The position numbers were made by a program, and so were the translations under genes. 64,000 bases of DNA from Cephalotus follicularis (Eukaryota; Streptophyta; Magnoliopsida; Oxalidales; Cephalotaceae), in NCBI GenBank assembly GCA_001972305.1, contig BDDD01002267.1:62001-126000 (forward strand). Reading direction: 5' to 3'. The notes below the pieces were generated by a model. The model had not been told where the DNA came from, did not search any database, and saw only the letters and a program-made list of their open reading frames with translations. Each line of letters opens with the position of its first letter. Position 1 is the first letter of the stretch. Below are positions 31,796 to 44,344 of this stretch, one piece after another.

Positions 31796-33073
31796 TGTAA
31801 GCCCCATATATCTTATGTGTACAGTGTTGCATGTATATGCTTGTATCTATATGATATTGTATAATATTGTACTTATGGCTTACTTGGAATGTATATTATA
31901 TATACATATTTTTCATTTTCATGCCTGTTATAGATAAGGGGGGCCCGATCGCCATTTGTGAGATTTCCGCCTAAAGGAGTCGTGTATGTATATAAAGGGT
32001 TCAGTTCAGTTCATTCTCATTTTCTTAAAGAGATAGAGAGAGAAAGTGAGTTAGAGAGAGTGTGGGTGAAATCGAGCAAACGAGCAGTTGTTGGAATCGT
32101 GACAGCAAGTAGAACGTGAAGGAAACAACGGAATACAGATTAAAGCTACCTATTCCCCATTTTCAGTCGATTTAGGTAGGTTATACTCATGCTTCGATCT
32201 CCTTATATGGATGTATTTGTATGATTTTATGGCTATGGATAAGTATATATTTCCTAGATGCATGAACTAGAGCAAGAGATATGACTAGAAACGGATTAAA
32301 GGAGCAGGGGCTAGTACCTTCGGGACTAGCATTATGATGTGGACATGTGGCCAGTGTTATCCTATGCCCACACAGCTATGACACGGAGAGTGTTTAGACT
32401 GTGATGGATGTACCTCATGGTTGATTGTTCCCATGGTATGATTATGGTTTGTTTATGGAGTGTCTGTAGGCCATTGGCCTTTGATGTGATGCTAGGACTA
32501 GCGAAGTATACTACTGCTTAGGGACGGTTGGGATACTGGAGCGGTCCGTACTTGGCTTTCATGAGTATGACATGCCATGCATACAGGGTTATACTGTTGC
32601 ACGCATATCATACTATTATGCTGATGCATTTCATGGCATATCATTATATCTGTTGCATACCATTGCATAGCATATTGTATTACCTACTCAACCAGTAGTC
32701 GCTGACCCATTTTTATAATGGGTCAGGCTCAGGTTCAGGTGACGCTTCGGGATGACTGTCAGGATGGATGGTAGCGCAAGATTCTTCTTATAGCACAACT
32801 CCGATCTCTACCTTGTATTTATAGTTTTAACATGTATAAGAGACAAGTTGTACTTTCAGCTATTGACCTGTCGGCTTGTGGTAGCGCATAAGATGTTTAT
32901 ATTGGATGATGTTTTATGGATGGGCTTATCTATATGGTTTTGATGTTATCTTCCGCATGCATATGGCTTTTAAAGTTTTAAATTTTATAGTCTTTCCAAG
33001 GATAGTATGAAGGTTATGGTTAGACATGCCACGGGTCGAGCCTTGGGGCAACCATGGGGTTCGGGGAGTGAAA
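31796..33073 (+). repeat. 5' LTR of chromovirus (1278 bases, internally deleted)
   Basis: TGTAAGCCCC start; TATATAAA at 31989-31996; the end GGGAGTGAAA is a mutated form of GGAGCGTGACA in the 3' LTR. Compared with the 3' LTR it lacks about 1374 bases (equivalent to 38638-40011), joined at about 32304/32305. Confidence 0.85.
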
Positions 33074-33080
33074 GCTTGTT

Positions 33081-33092
33081 TGATATCAGAGC
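33081..33092 (+). other. Primer-binding site of chromovirus
   Basis: TGATATCAGAGC differs from the usual TGGTATCAGAGC at one base and lies seven bases after the LTR end. Confidence 0.7.
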
Positions 33093-33245
33093 GAGGTTAT
33101 GGTCCCTGATTGTTGGAATTAAGGAGGATGGATAAGATTGCTAGAGGAATTGAAAGATATTGATAAGCCTGCTGATTGCTATATATGTTTTGGAGTTATG
33201 ACTATGAGATGGATAGATGACTTTTTTCTCTTAAATAAGGTAGAT

Positions 33246-34756
33246 ATGGAAGGTCGAAGAGGAGCTAAGGGAAAGGGAAAGGCTAAGGCTGGGCAGTCAA
33301 CTCGACGTACTCGAGCCAGTGGAAATGTGGAAGAACCAGAGGAACAGAATGTGAATAAGGGAGCAGAGTTTGACACTCCTGACCAAAGGGAATCTAGAGG
33401 TTTCATGAAGAAAATGTATAAAATGATGAACAAGATGAATGAGTTCATGCAATGACAGTCAACTAAAGTTGAACAAGCTCCAGCTACGAGACAGGGTAGG
33501 CGTGCAGATGAGGCACCAGAGCAGACTCCAATTGTAAGGCCCGCTAGATGTGCCAAAAAAACAAGGAGATCAATTGACTTGCCTACACCTAGGGAGAGTT
33601 CCTTAACCAGATTTTTGAGGCTCAATCCTCCAGCTTTTATAGAAGATCCAGATGCAGTTACTGACAAGAGATGGCCTATGCAAATGAATAAGATCTTTCG
33701 AGTCTTGAAATGCTCAGATTCTGATAAAGTTGCTTTGCCACATACATGCTGCAAGGAGAAGCAGAACATTGGTGGAACATGATTGCTATCTCTTGGGAGG
33801 AAAATGGGATACAGAATTCATTGGAACACTTTAGAGTAGAGTTCAATGAGCAGTACTATCCTGAGGCTGAAGTTGATAAGAGAGAGGTGGAATTTCTTGC
33901 CTTAACTCAGGGTAGCACGACGGTAGCCCAATATGAGGCCAAATTTGTGGAATTATCAAGAGTAACTCAGCACATGGTTGGTACGGAAGAGAGAAAAGCT
34001 AAGAGATTTCTTGGTGGCCTCAGACTCGATATCAGACAGAGGCTAGCACCACTCAGACTGAGATCCCTTGTAAACTTGGCTAGCAGAGCCAGAGATGCTG
34101 AGTCATTAGCAGAGGAGTTACACAACTTACGAATTCTGGCGGATCAAAACAGATCTGCTTCTTCTGGATGGCAGTAAGGGAGGAGCTCAGGAAGTAGTAA
34201 CAAATCTCCGAAATCGGGGAACAATAGTCCAGGACAGGGCAGTTCAACTCAGAGTACCAGTAACCCATCCAGTTTTGTTGGTCAGAGAGGTCAGTCCAAG
34301 GGATCATGGCAGAAGGGTAGGAGTGATGGCTCTCGACGGAGACGTAGAAGGCAGAATTGTCAACAGAGGAGCCAGGAAAAACAGAGAGGTCAACCTAGGT
34401 TTTCAGGTGATGGAAGTCAGACTCTCATTGAACCATGCGTACATTGTGGACGCACGAACCACAAATCAGATAATTGTTGGTTGAAAGATGGCAAATGTAT
34501 AAACTGTGGAGCTTCTGGCCACATAACAAGGGAGTGTACTTATGACAGATATGGTTCAAGAACTAAGCCAGAACAGGGAGGTTCTCAACAGAACCAAAGT
34601 ATGGGTTATCAACCAGACAGTGGTTTTACACAGCAGTATCAGGGTCGACCTAGCACTAGTTTGCCTTTTGCGGCAGGGAGAGACCGCGGCAAACAGCCTA
34701 TGGGATCGACACCTACAGTGCAGGGTAGAGTGTTGTCGGAGGATCTGCATCTGTGA
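33246..34756 (+). pseudogene. gag: Chromovirus gag with two zinc knuckles
   Basis: I take the ATG at 33246 (MEGRRGAKGKGK) as start, after the primer-binding site. A basic N-terminus is followed by a stop (33453-33455, TGA where Trp is usual). The capsid domain starts near 33580; a frameshift near 33740 moves to the frame with MLQGEAEHWW and LTQGSTTVAQYEAKF. A further stop at 34175-34177 precedes a basic Ser/Gly-rich region and two CCHC knuckles, CVHCGRTNHKSDNC and CINCGASGHITREC (about 34437-34540). Capsid and nucleocapsid functions are clear from the motifs; the reading frame is broken three times. Confidence 0.85.
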
Positions 34757-37700
34757 TAGGAGGTACTATTCGTATCTCTTAGCATATAGCACAGGTTCTT
34801 ATAGATCCAGGCTCGTCCCATTCATACATTGCATTACACTTTATATGCCATGTTAGTGTGGAGCCCGAACCTTTACCTTTTGTGATGGAGGTTACTACCC
34901 CGGTAGGGGAATCTGTTGTTTCAAAATGGGTATGCAGATCTTGTATTGTAGAGATCGCCGACCGTGCTCTACTAGTATACCTTATCGTGTTACCGATGGG
35001 TGAACTAGATGTGATTCTTGGAATGGATTGATTATCAGCACACTATACTCATGTGGATTGTAACGGGAAGGTTGTAACCTTCAGCATGCCATGGCAGTCT
35101 CAGTTCCAGTTTCTTGGGACCCTGGAGCACCAGTCTATTCAGACGATTTCCGCTTTACATGCTGACAAGCTTATAAAACGAGGTTGCAGTGGATACTTGG
35201 CTTATGTGACTGATATGAGGAAGTGGGTTCCGAAGTTAGAGGATATTCCAGTTGTTTGCGGGTATCCGGATGTTTTTCCGCAGGAGTTGACATCCTTGCC
35301 TCCTGTGAGAGATATGGAGTTTGAGATAGACCTTCTACCAGGGACGACACCTATATCGAGGGCTCCTTATCGTATGGCCCCTCCTGAATTGAAAGAGCTG
35401 AAATTTCAGCTCCAAGAGTTACTCGATAAGGGTTTCATCAGACCGAGTGTTTCCTCGTGGGGAGTGCATGTTCTGTTTGTTAAGAAGAAAGATGGATCCT
35501 TGAGAATGTGTGTGGATTACCGAAAACTTAATAAAGCTACTATCAAGAATAAGTACCCGCTTCCACACATTGATGAGTTACTCGATCAGTTGAAAGGATC
35601 GTCAGTGTTCTCCAAGCTGGATTTGAGGACAGGGTATCATCAGCTCTGAGTTCGAGCAAGATACGTTCAGAAGACTGCTTTTAGGTCACGGTATGGACAC
35701 TATGAGTTTGTAGTGATTCCTTTTGGGGTGACCAATGGCCCTGCTGCATTTATGAGCATGATGAACCATGTGTTTAGTCCATATCTAGACCAATTCATTG
35801 TAGTCTTTATCGATGATATTTTGGTGTACTCTAAGTCTATGGAGGACCATGGAGAACACTTACGCTTAGCGTTACAGACCTTAAGGGAGCATCGGATGTA
35901 TGCCAAGTTTGACAAATGTGAATTCTGGTTAACAAAGGTGACTTTTCTGGGTCATGTCATTTCTAGTGCTGGTTTATCAGTGGATCCAGCAAAGATAGAG
36001 GCAGTTAAGAACTGGAAACGGCCAAAGAACGTGTCTGAAATCCGTATTTTCTTAGGCTTAGCTGGTTATTACTACCGCTTGGTCAAAGAATTCTCATGGA
36101 TTACTACGCCGTTGACTAGATTGACACAGAAGAATACAACGTTTGTTTGGGATGACAGCTGTGAGCAGAGTTTTCAGGAATTGAAGCATTTCCTGATTTT
36201 TGCACCGATATTAGCCTTACTAGAGGGTAGTGAAGGTTTTATGGTATATATTGATGCATCTGGGAATGGTTTAGGCTATGCCTTGATGCAGTATAGGAAG
36301 GTTATTACTTATGCCTCAAGGAAGTTAAAACCTCATGAGGAGAATTACCCCACACATGGTCTAGAGCTAGCAGCGATAATCTTTGCGCTACGCAAGTGGA
36401 GACATTATTTATATGGCACAAAATTTGATGTTTTCACAGATCACAAGAGTTTGAAACATCTTTTCTCCCAGAAATATTTGAATATGAGGTAAAGAAGATG
36501 GATGGAGTTGCTCAATGATTACAATTATGAGATACAGTACCATCCAGGCAAAGCTAATGTGGTGGCAGACGCTTTGAGTCACCGATTAGCTTGCTTGACG
36601 ATTTCCCAAATACAGGCTCGACCACAGTTGATGGATAGGATTAGAGAGGCTCAAGGGATGGATAGCGAGTTACTCGATGCAACGTTGGATGGTCGAGGTG
36701 GTTTATGGCCCGAATTCTCGGTACATGGTGATGGTTTGATCAGATACCAAGGTAGAGTTTGTGTTCCTAACGATATGGAACTAAAGGATGAGTTGTTATC
36801 TCAAGCTCATCGCTCCAGTTTCTCAGTGCACCCAGGGAGCACTAAGATGTATCGAGACCTAAAGCTTGTTTATTGATGGAACAATATGAAACAGGAAATA
36901 ACAGAGTATGTATCTGCCTGCTTGACATGTCAGCAGGTCAAGGTAGAACACCATAGACCAGCCAATTTTCTATAGCCGTTATAGGTGGCACAATGGAAAT
37001 GGGAGCATATTGCGATGGATTTTGTTTCAGGGTTGCCACAGACGAGAGCTAACCATGATGCTATATAGGTTATTGTTGATCGGTTCATAAAGTCTGCCCA
37101 TTATCTAGCTATCAAGATGACTTATTCTTTAGAACGGTTAGCATCTCTGTATATAGGGGAGATTGTGAGACTCCACGGTGTGCCAGTCAGTGTTGGTTCC
37201 AACAGGGATCCGCGGTTCACTTCCCGGTTTTGGAAGAAACTACAGGCATTTTTTGGTACTCAGTTGAGTTTCTGCACTGCTTTTCATCCTCAGACAGATG
37301 GCCAGTCCGAGAGGACGATCCAGACTTTGGAGGACATGCTTCGAGCATGTGTTATGGATTGGGGTGGTAGTTGGGATGATCATCTGCCACTAGTAGAGTT
37401 CTCGTATAATAATAGCTTCCATGCTAGTATTGGAATGGCACCATTTGAGGCTCTATATGGACGAAGATGCTGAACTCCAGTCTGTTGGTTTGAGATAGGT
37501 GAGCGGAGCCTTCTAGGGCCAAAGTTTATTCAAGAAACCACAAAGAAGGCCAGAGTTATCAGGGAAAGGCTTCTAACAGCCCAGAGTCGCCAGAAGAATT
37601 ATGCTGATCATCGTTGACGGGATCTAGAGTTCTCGGTGGGTGATCATGTTTTCCTTAAAGTCTCTCCGACTAAAGGAATTATGAGATTCGACAAGAAAGG

Positions 37701-38052
37701 GAAGTTGGCTCCACGGTTTATAGGACCTTTTGAGATCCTTGAGAGGGTTGGTGCAGTCGCTTACAGACTTGCCCTACATCCTGAACTAGGAGAGGTGCAT
37801 AATGTGTTCCATGTATCGATGCTGAGGAAGTATCACCCAGACCCTTCACAAGTGTTACAGTATGAACCTCTAGAGCTAAGAACAGATATGAGTTTTGACG
37901 AAAGGCCAGTTAAGATTCTTGACCGAATAGTCAAACAACTACGGAACAGAGAGATTGCTTTAGTCAAAGTTCTATGGCAATATCACGGACTTGAAGAAGA
38001 AACCTGGGAGCGTGAAGATGAGATGAGGGCTCGATATCCTCATTTGTTTTGA
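34757..38052 (+). pseudogene. pol: Chromovirus pol: protease, RT, RNase H, integrase, chromodomain
   Basis: Protease LIDPGSSHSYI lies near 34799. The RT has [35 protein letters not shown] and the catalytic FIDDILVYS (about 35806). RNase H ([24 protein letters not shown]) follows, then an integrase with an HHCC region ending CLTCQQV, catalytic D in AMDFVSGLP, D in SNRDPRF and E in [14 protein letters not shown]. The C-terminus has a chromodomain (VKVLWQYHGLEEETWE). Stops at 35029, 35647, 36490, 36874, 36973, 36979, about 37066, 37471 and 37615 each replace W, R or Q. All stay in one frame from about 35053 on, so decay is almost purely by substitution. The chromodomain in this family is thought to direct insertion to heterochromatin. 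Confidence 0.9.
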
Positions 38053-38082
38053 TCTTAAGAAATCTCGGGACGAGATTTATCT

Positions 38083-38095
38083 AAGGAGGGGAGGA
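38083..38095 (+). other. Polypurine tract of chromovirus
   Basis: AAGGAGGGGAGGA directly precedes the 3' LTR start TGTAAACCCC. Confidence 0.8.
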
Positions 38096-40780
38096 TGTAA
38101 ACCCCAGATATCTTATGTGTACAGTCTTGCATGTATATGCTTGTATCTATATGATATTGTACGATATTGTACAATATTGTACTTATGGGTGACTTGGAAT
38201 GTATATTATATATACATATTTTTCATTTTCATGCCTGTTATAGATAGGGGGGGTTCTATAGAGCCCTATCACCGTTTGTGAGATTTCCGCCTAAAGGAGT
38301 TGTGTATGTATATAAAGGGTTAAGTTAAGTTCATTGTCATTTTCTCATTTTCTTAGAGAGATAGAGAGAGGAAGTGAGTTAGAGAGAGAGAGAGTGGGCG
38401 AAATCGAGCAAACGAGCAATTGTTGGAATTGTGACAGCAAGTAGAACGTGAAGGAAGCAACGGAATACGGATTAAAGCTACCTATTCTCCGCTTTCAGCC
38501 GATTTAGGTAGGTTATTCTTATGCTCCAATCTCCTTAAATGGATGGATTGGTATGATTTTATGGCTATGGATGAGTATAAATGTGGTAGATGCATGAACT
38601 AGAGCAAGTGATATGACTAGAAACGGATTAAAGGAGAGATTTGAGGGAAATCGGAGGATTTGGTGCGTTTTGCCCAATTCCCGTTTCTCCCTCAATCTCA
38701 GGGTTATAGACATGATTTTAAAGGGTTTCAAAGCTGTTTTCAAGTCTATTTTGATGAGGGGAACTTGTAGTTTCCTTTGATTTAAATTAAAAATAGTTTT
38801 TATGGATTTTAAGGGATTTTTGGACGTTTTTCACAGTTGACAGCAGCCCAGGGCGTCAATGTGTTCATCGTGCACGTTGACGTGTTCCTGAGTGCCTAGC
38901 ACGTCGACGCCATGAGTTTAAGTGTCGACGCCTATGTGCTTTGTGCGTTAGTGCACTACCTCGTGCTACACGTCAACGCTATAGAGAAGAGATATAGACG
39001 TCGACGCCTTCGTTATGCGTCGATGCCTCGTGTATAGTTAGTAGTTGACGCTTATAGCAAGCGTTGACGCTCAAGGCCTTGCGCCTAAGCGTCAACGCCA
39101 AGAGAAAGCGTCGACGCCCAGAGCTTACACGTCGACGCATAAATCCTACATGTCAACGCCTAAAGCTATTGTCCGGGTTGGCCAAATTTTATGATTTTCA
39201 CCCCAAATTATCCCCTCTTCACATGGATTCCGTAGGAAGTCTCCCCAAGGCCTTCTAGCCTACAGAAATCCAAATTTTGGTACTTTTAAACCCCAAAACC
39301 AATTCTAAAGAAGCTTTTATAAAAAGAAAAGGATTTTTATATATAAAGTGTTTTCAAGAATGGTTGGGATAGTTCAACTGGACGTCTGGACGGGGATTTC
39401 CTAGTTAGTCTTTCCCCTCCATTGTTTTCAGTTTAGACGAGGACCAACAAGAATTTTAGTGTATAGAAAAGGAGGAAAAGGAGAGATAGTTTTATATGAT
39501 TTGACGGATGTGGATCCGATGAGGTCCTTTATGATAGGTCCCTATCTTTTATATGAAAAAAATGTATATGGAGTCCTCCTGTGCTAGTGGACCTTCAGGC
39601 ATCCCCGCATAGTTGAGTGATGTATTAGGATTTTGGGTGCGACTATGGCTGTTGATTTTTATGATTGAGACTTACGGGATAACCTATTCATAATCTTCAT
39701 TTCCATCATGAAGTATTATAGATGTAGGCCACATATTATTATTATGGATTCCTCTTGTCAATGGACCTCGGGAGTCCCCGTACAGTCGAGTGACATGTTA
39801 CGCTGTGTATATGGCACAGATCTTTAGGGTGACCAACTGACTCCTTTGGATTGATCGCGGCTCCCTCATAGTTATATTTTAGAGTAGACCGAGCTGAGCT
39901 CCTTCAAGATTGATCGCGGTTCTATTCAGGGGCTAGTACCTTCTAGACTAGCATTATGGATTTAAGAGTAGACCGAGCTGAGCTCCTTCAGGATTGATCG
40001 TGGGTCTATTTAGGGGCTAGTACCTTTGGGACTAGCATTATGATGTGGACATGTGGCCAGTGTTATCCTATGCCCACACAGCTATGACACGGAGAGTGTT
40101 TGGACTGTGATGGATGTACCTCATGGTTGATTGTTCTCATGGTATGATTATGGATTGTTTATGGAGTGTCTGCAGGCCTATGGCCTTTGATGTGAAGCTA
40201 GGACTAGCGAAGTATACTACTGCTTAGGGACAGTTTGTATACTAGAGCGATCCACACTTGGCTTTCATGCATATGACATGCCATGCATACAGGGTTATAC
40301 TATTGCATGCATATCATACTATTATGCTGATGCATTTCATGGCATATCATTATATCTGTTGCATACCATTGCATAGCATATTGTATTACCTACTCAACCA
40401 GTGGTCGCTGACCCATTTTTATAATGGGTCAGGCTCAGGTTCAAGTGACGCTCCGGGACGACTGTCAGGATGGATGGCAGCGCAAGATTCTTCTTATAGC
40501 ACAGCTCCGATCTCTACCTTGTATTTATGGTTTTAACATGTATATGTGAAAAGTTCTACTTTCAGCTATTGACCTGCCGGCTTGTGGCAGCGCATAAGAT
40601 GTTTATATAACATAATGTTTTATGGATGGGCTTGTCTATATGGTTTTCATGTTATCTTCCGCATGCATATGGCTTTTAAAGTTTTAAATTTTATAGTCTT
40701 TCCAAGGATAGTATGAAGGTTATGGTTGGACCTGCCACGGGTCGAGCCTTGGGGGCAACCTTGGGGTTCGGAGCGTGACA
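38096..40780 (+). repeat. 3' LTR of chromovirus (2685 bases) with GTCGACG/GTCAACG array
   Basis: TATATAAA at 38309-38316. About 540 bases downstream, 38853-39165 holds a dense array of CGTCGACGCC and CGTCAACGCC motifs, so it would lie in the transcribed leader. Direct repeats around 'gaccgagctgagctcc' (39890-40010) follow. The end is GGAGCGTGACA. Frames inside (39064-39258 and 40258-40536) are not genes. Confidence 0.85.
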
Positions 40781-40785
40781 GCAAT

Positions 40786-41329
40786 TCTCTTTTTTTTTTC
40801 ATATAATAGAAAGGAAATTTTGATGACATATTCTATCACTTTCTTCCTTACTCTCTTTTTAAAGTTGCATTTTTTATGCATTTATTGGATCAAGGCATAC
40901 ATATTTGCCACATTCATCCATGCTTTATCATGTATACTTTATAAGACCATGATATATATATTGTCACATTCACCTTTGTATAATTGGATCACGACATAGA
41001 TATTTGTCACATTCATCCATATATGTTTAAAGGACTCATGACTTTTTGTCACTTTCAATCCTTATATTTATGATAAGCTACACCTTATTTTTAGGGCATA
41101 ATGTGTATTATGTCTTAAAAGCATAATAATTAATTAATTGAAAATAATCAAAATACGTATGTGAATGTCACACCTTTGTATTTCTTTATACAAAATACAT
41201 TTGTATTTCTTTATACAAAATACTTCTTTGCATATTTGATATTGATGAGAGGCAACTCATTTTTATAGTTACATCATTGATAGTGCATTATCCACTACCA
41301 TGAATGTTAGTTACAGTGTATGACCCTTC
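40786..41329. other. AT-rich spacer, no gene seen
   Basis: It contains imperfect repeats of 'cacattcatccat' and a duplicated 'tatttctttatacaaaatac' unit (41175-41225). It could be the 3' end or LTR of the minus-strand Tat-like element, or the continuation of the pre-insertion site of the chromovirus. Confidence 0.35.
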
Positions 41330-43600
41330 CTATTTAGCTTCGAATTTATCCATTTTTAGACCCATTTGTATTTGGTCATCAACCTTTAGAACCAAATCTA
41401 CGTCATTTATCTCTCGATGGTGTACCAATTTGTCATAGGCTTTCTTTACATTCTTAAAATATTTGTAATGATTATGCTCTATAGCTTCTCTTTTTTCATC
41501 TATCAAGTCTAAGTCAAGCCCACTAGCCTCATCTTCATTAATCTCTATTGATAGTAGCATTCTAGCTGATAGTTCTTTGACTTCAACTGAAAAAATTGCC
41601 TCTAAACCATATACAAGAGAGAAAGGCATAGCTTTTGTTTAATTTCTTTTAGTTGTTCAATAGGCCTTATAGATTCAGCAACCCAGGCCACTCCTTTGGA
41701 TGGTAATGTACCATTTTGCTTAGAACGCTCAACAGAGTCTTGTTGGTTGCTTTAACTTGTCCGTTCCCTAGTTAATAATAAGGCGTATACTTGACATGAT
41801 CAATGAGATAGGCATCAATCACATCTTTAACATATTTGTTAACAAAGAGCATACCATTATTTGAAAATATTCTCTTAGGGATGCCAAATATGCAAATAAT
41901 GTACTCCATTATGAAGTTGATAATGGCACTTCCAGTTGCTTTCAATGCCCTTGCTTCTTCCCACTTTGTATAAAACTTCATGATTGTGATAATCCAAATG
42001 CACCCATTTGCAGGAGGATTCTTGGGTCCAATTAAATCAAATGCCCATGTAGTAAATGGCCAAGATATGGATAATGCATGCAGTTGTACTACTAAAGCAT
42101 GTATCAAAATTTCATGCACTTGAAAGAGATGGCATATTCTCACATATTCCCAAGAATCTGTCTCCATTGTTGGCAAGTAATACCCTACATAGATGAGTTG
42201 CTTGCATAGCTTTCGTGCACCTTTATGTTCACCACAGGCTCCGGCATGCATTTACATCATCACTTCTTGGGATTTCTCTTTATTAATACATCGCAGGGGA
42301 AAGCCCATGATAGACTTACAAAACAATTCCCCTTCATGCATAAAATATCTTTTTGCTTTTCTCTATATTTTTATAACATCTTTCTTGTTAGCTGGCAATG
42401 CTCCATTTGTCAAGAACTCCTTATACAGTTGTCTCCGATCTCCTAGTATATCTATGAAACATGACTCTACATTATTTGGAGCCAAATTGCAATTTTTACA
42501 ATTCTTCTACAATTCTGCTGCATCCTTGGCCATTATTGGTCAATAAAAGTCATGCCTCTGCATCCTTCGATATAGCGTAGGCCCTTTAATGCCACATATA
42601 GCATCATTAACTCCAACTTAACCTTAACCTCTTAAGTAGCCACACACCTTGCCATAATTCCATATGGGCTTTTATGGTATAATTCTCCTTTAATGAGAAC
42701 ATATTCTTTTAACATATTTAGATCAGTATTGATTGGATTTCTGAGCTTCTGCAAAATTTCACATCTCTAATCATCTTCATCCTTCCTTGTTCTTTGTTGC
42801 TTCGTTTCTCCCTTCTGTGCACGCCCTTCTTGTCTTTTAATGGTGAAAATTTCTTCGTTCTAAATATCCATTATCACTTTTGAAGCAATTGTTACAAGGG
42901 CATCTGCATATTTTTTTTTCTGTTCTGGGCACATGCTCTAGAGTTACTTTTGAAAACTCTCTTGACAAATCTTGAGCAACACTTCTATAGTCTGCTAGAG
43001 TAAGCTCTTTCATCCCATATTCTTCAGTCATTTGCTTAATAATTGATTTTGAATCTCCTTTCACAGGAATCATTTTCGTGCCTTCCCCAAGGCTGCTATC
43101 ATCCCCAGTATTAATGCTTCATACTCTGCTTCACTATTTGAACATAAAAAAATCAGCTTATAAGCTAAATGAGTTGCATTATTGTCTGGAAATTATATGA
43201 TTATGCATACGCCCCCTCCCATTGTTGTAGAAGAACCATCAAACCAGAGCTCCCACGGCCTTTCGTGATCTTCCAACATACAAGCCTGTGGCATCTCTCC
43301 ACGAATTTCTTCAATGATTGGCTATTGTTGATTTATTAGGAATTATGCCAAAAGATCTGCTAATTAGGCTTGACTTTTAATCACCATTTGAGCTTTGATA
43401 GCTAGATCAAACTCAGATAGGATCATCAGCCATCTTGACATACGCTCTAATATAGCAGGTTTAGTCAATAGAAACTTGACAGACAATCCATGGTCTTGTC
43501 CTTGAATCTTTAAACATATTCCATCAAGTCTTTCTAAAAATTCTGGCTTAAACGCCCTAGCTCTATCACAGTTGTCGTTGTTTGCACATTATAGAACTTG
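41330..43600 (-). pseudogene. pol: Tat/Ogre-like Ty3/gypsy pol remnant: RNase H pieces and integrase
   Basis: Leftward from about 43545: an RNase H-connection segment (LLTKPAILERMSRWL), then a second, archaeal-type RNase H (WELWFDGSST near 43240; VTLEHVPRTE near 42925). That second RNase H is a hallmark of the Tat/Ogre group. Integrase follows (42251-41772): GEHKGARKLCKQLI, WAFDLIGPKNPP and the core SNNGMLFVNK, where the usual catalytic Asp is Asn. One zinc cysteine is replaced (CHLFQVH). The C-terminal part (41629-41330) starts MPFSLVYGLEAIFSVEV. Stops and frameshifts are frequent. Protease, RT and most of RNase H 1 are missing. Confidence 0.75.
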
Positions 43601-44344
43601 GCATAGAAGAGATTTGCCAATTCCTCCCAATTATTAATTGAATGTGCAGGAAAATTGATATATCAAGTATAAGCTCTTTAAGAGAGAGATTTTGAGAACT
43701 CCCTCAAGTGTTAATCATAGTCATAATTGTAAATACCATGAGTATCAATGAACATAATGATGTACTCCTTTGCATTCCCTTTCCTTCCATCAAAGAGTAA
43801 GAATGAATGAGGCTTATAATCTCTGGTATAAGGTTTCTTTGCAATATGTGGCGGATAAGAAGGGAGTACTTCAAAATCAAATGCAAAGAACATATCTTTC
43901 TCCTATCTCAAGACTTTATGTAACTCTTCTTTGGTAATGAAAGATGGAGAAGGGGCAAAAGGCATTCTCATAGGCAAATGATCTACTAGTGAAGCCATTT
44001 CATGATTTAGTGCTGGATTATGCTTTTCTTTGATTGGATTAATGATGATTGGTGGTGGATTCACCTCAGAACTTGTATGCACTCTTGTTGTTGAATCCCT
44101 TTTTTCTTCTGCTTGTAATCCTCCACCATCTTTTTGTGCAGTTTATTCAACAGATTTTCCTTTGAGCAATTGATCAAGAATTGCTTGTTGCTTCCTTATC
44201 ATCCCCACAAGGGAGAGTTATGAAGCCTGCAACTCTTGGATCATTGGCTGCATAGCTTGTTGAATAACTTGAGGAGTCAAGCTTCCTATTTCTAGAGGTT
44301 TCCTCTTTGCGATAGTTGTTCTTGCTTGTTGTTTTTGGAGACAT
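43601..44344 (-). pseudogene. gag: Tat/Ogre-like gag remnant
   Basis: Start codon complement at 44342-44344 (MSPKTTSKNN). The capsid region has KPYTRDYKPHSFLLFDGRKG (43893-43720) and, further left, KFYNVQTTTTVIELG near 43560-43610. It is then joined directly to RNase H-region sequence, marking an internal deletion of the coding part. Frameshifts are present. Confidence 0.7.

Larger units (their letters stand above)
25093..31918. repeat. Tandem segmental duplication, copy B
   Basis: It starts at ctaatgga (equivalent to 16866) and runs into the intact gypsy LTR at its right edge. It is similar to copy A throughout, differing by scattered substitutions and two larger indels. Confidence 0.85.
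31796..40780 (+). mobile_element. Ty3/gypsy chromovirus, complete structure, TSD gcaat
   Basis: 5' LTR 31796-33073, primer-binding site 33081, gag, pol with C-terminal chromodomain, polypurine tract 38083-38095 and 3' LTR 38096-40780. The five-base repeat gcaat flanks it (31791-31795 and 40781-40785). The whole 8985-base element is structurally complete, but about ten nonsense codons and at least one frameshift disable it. Domain content and motifs suggest the Tekay/Del group of chromoviruses. Confidence 0.9.

Noticed and set aside
33179-33769. A 196-codon minus-strand frame
   Set aside because: It is a shadow of the chromovirus gag on the plus strand, with low-complexity composition.
34757-38052. 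Integrated pararetrovirus (caulimovirus-like) origin for the RT
   Set aside because: LTRs, integrase, chromodomain and a TSD show a Ty3/gypsy retrotransposon.
40258-40536. A 92-codon frame in the chromovirus 3' LTR
   Set aside because: It is made of CATATG/CATGCAT-rich LTR sequence, and the equivalent part of the 5' LTR does not keep a frame of similar length.
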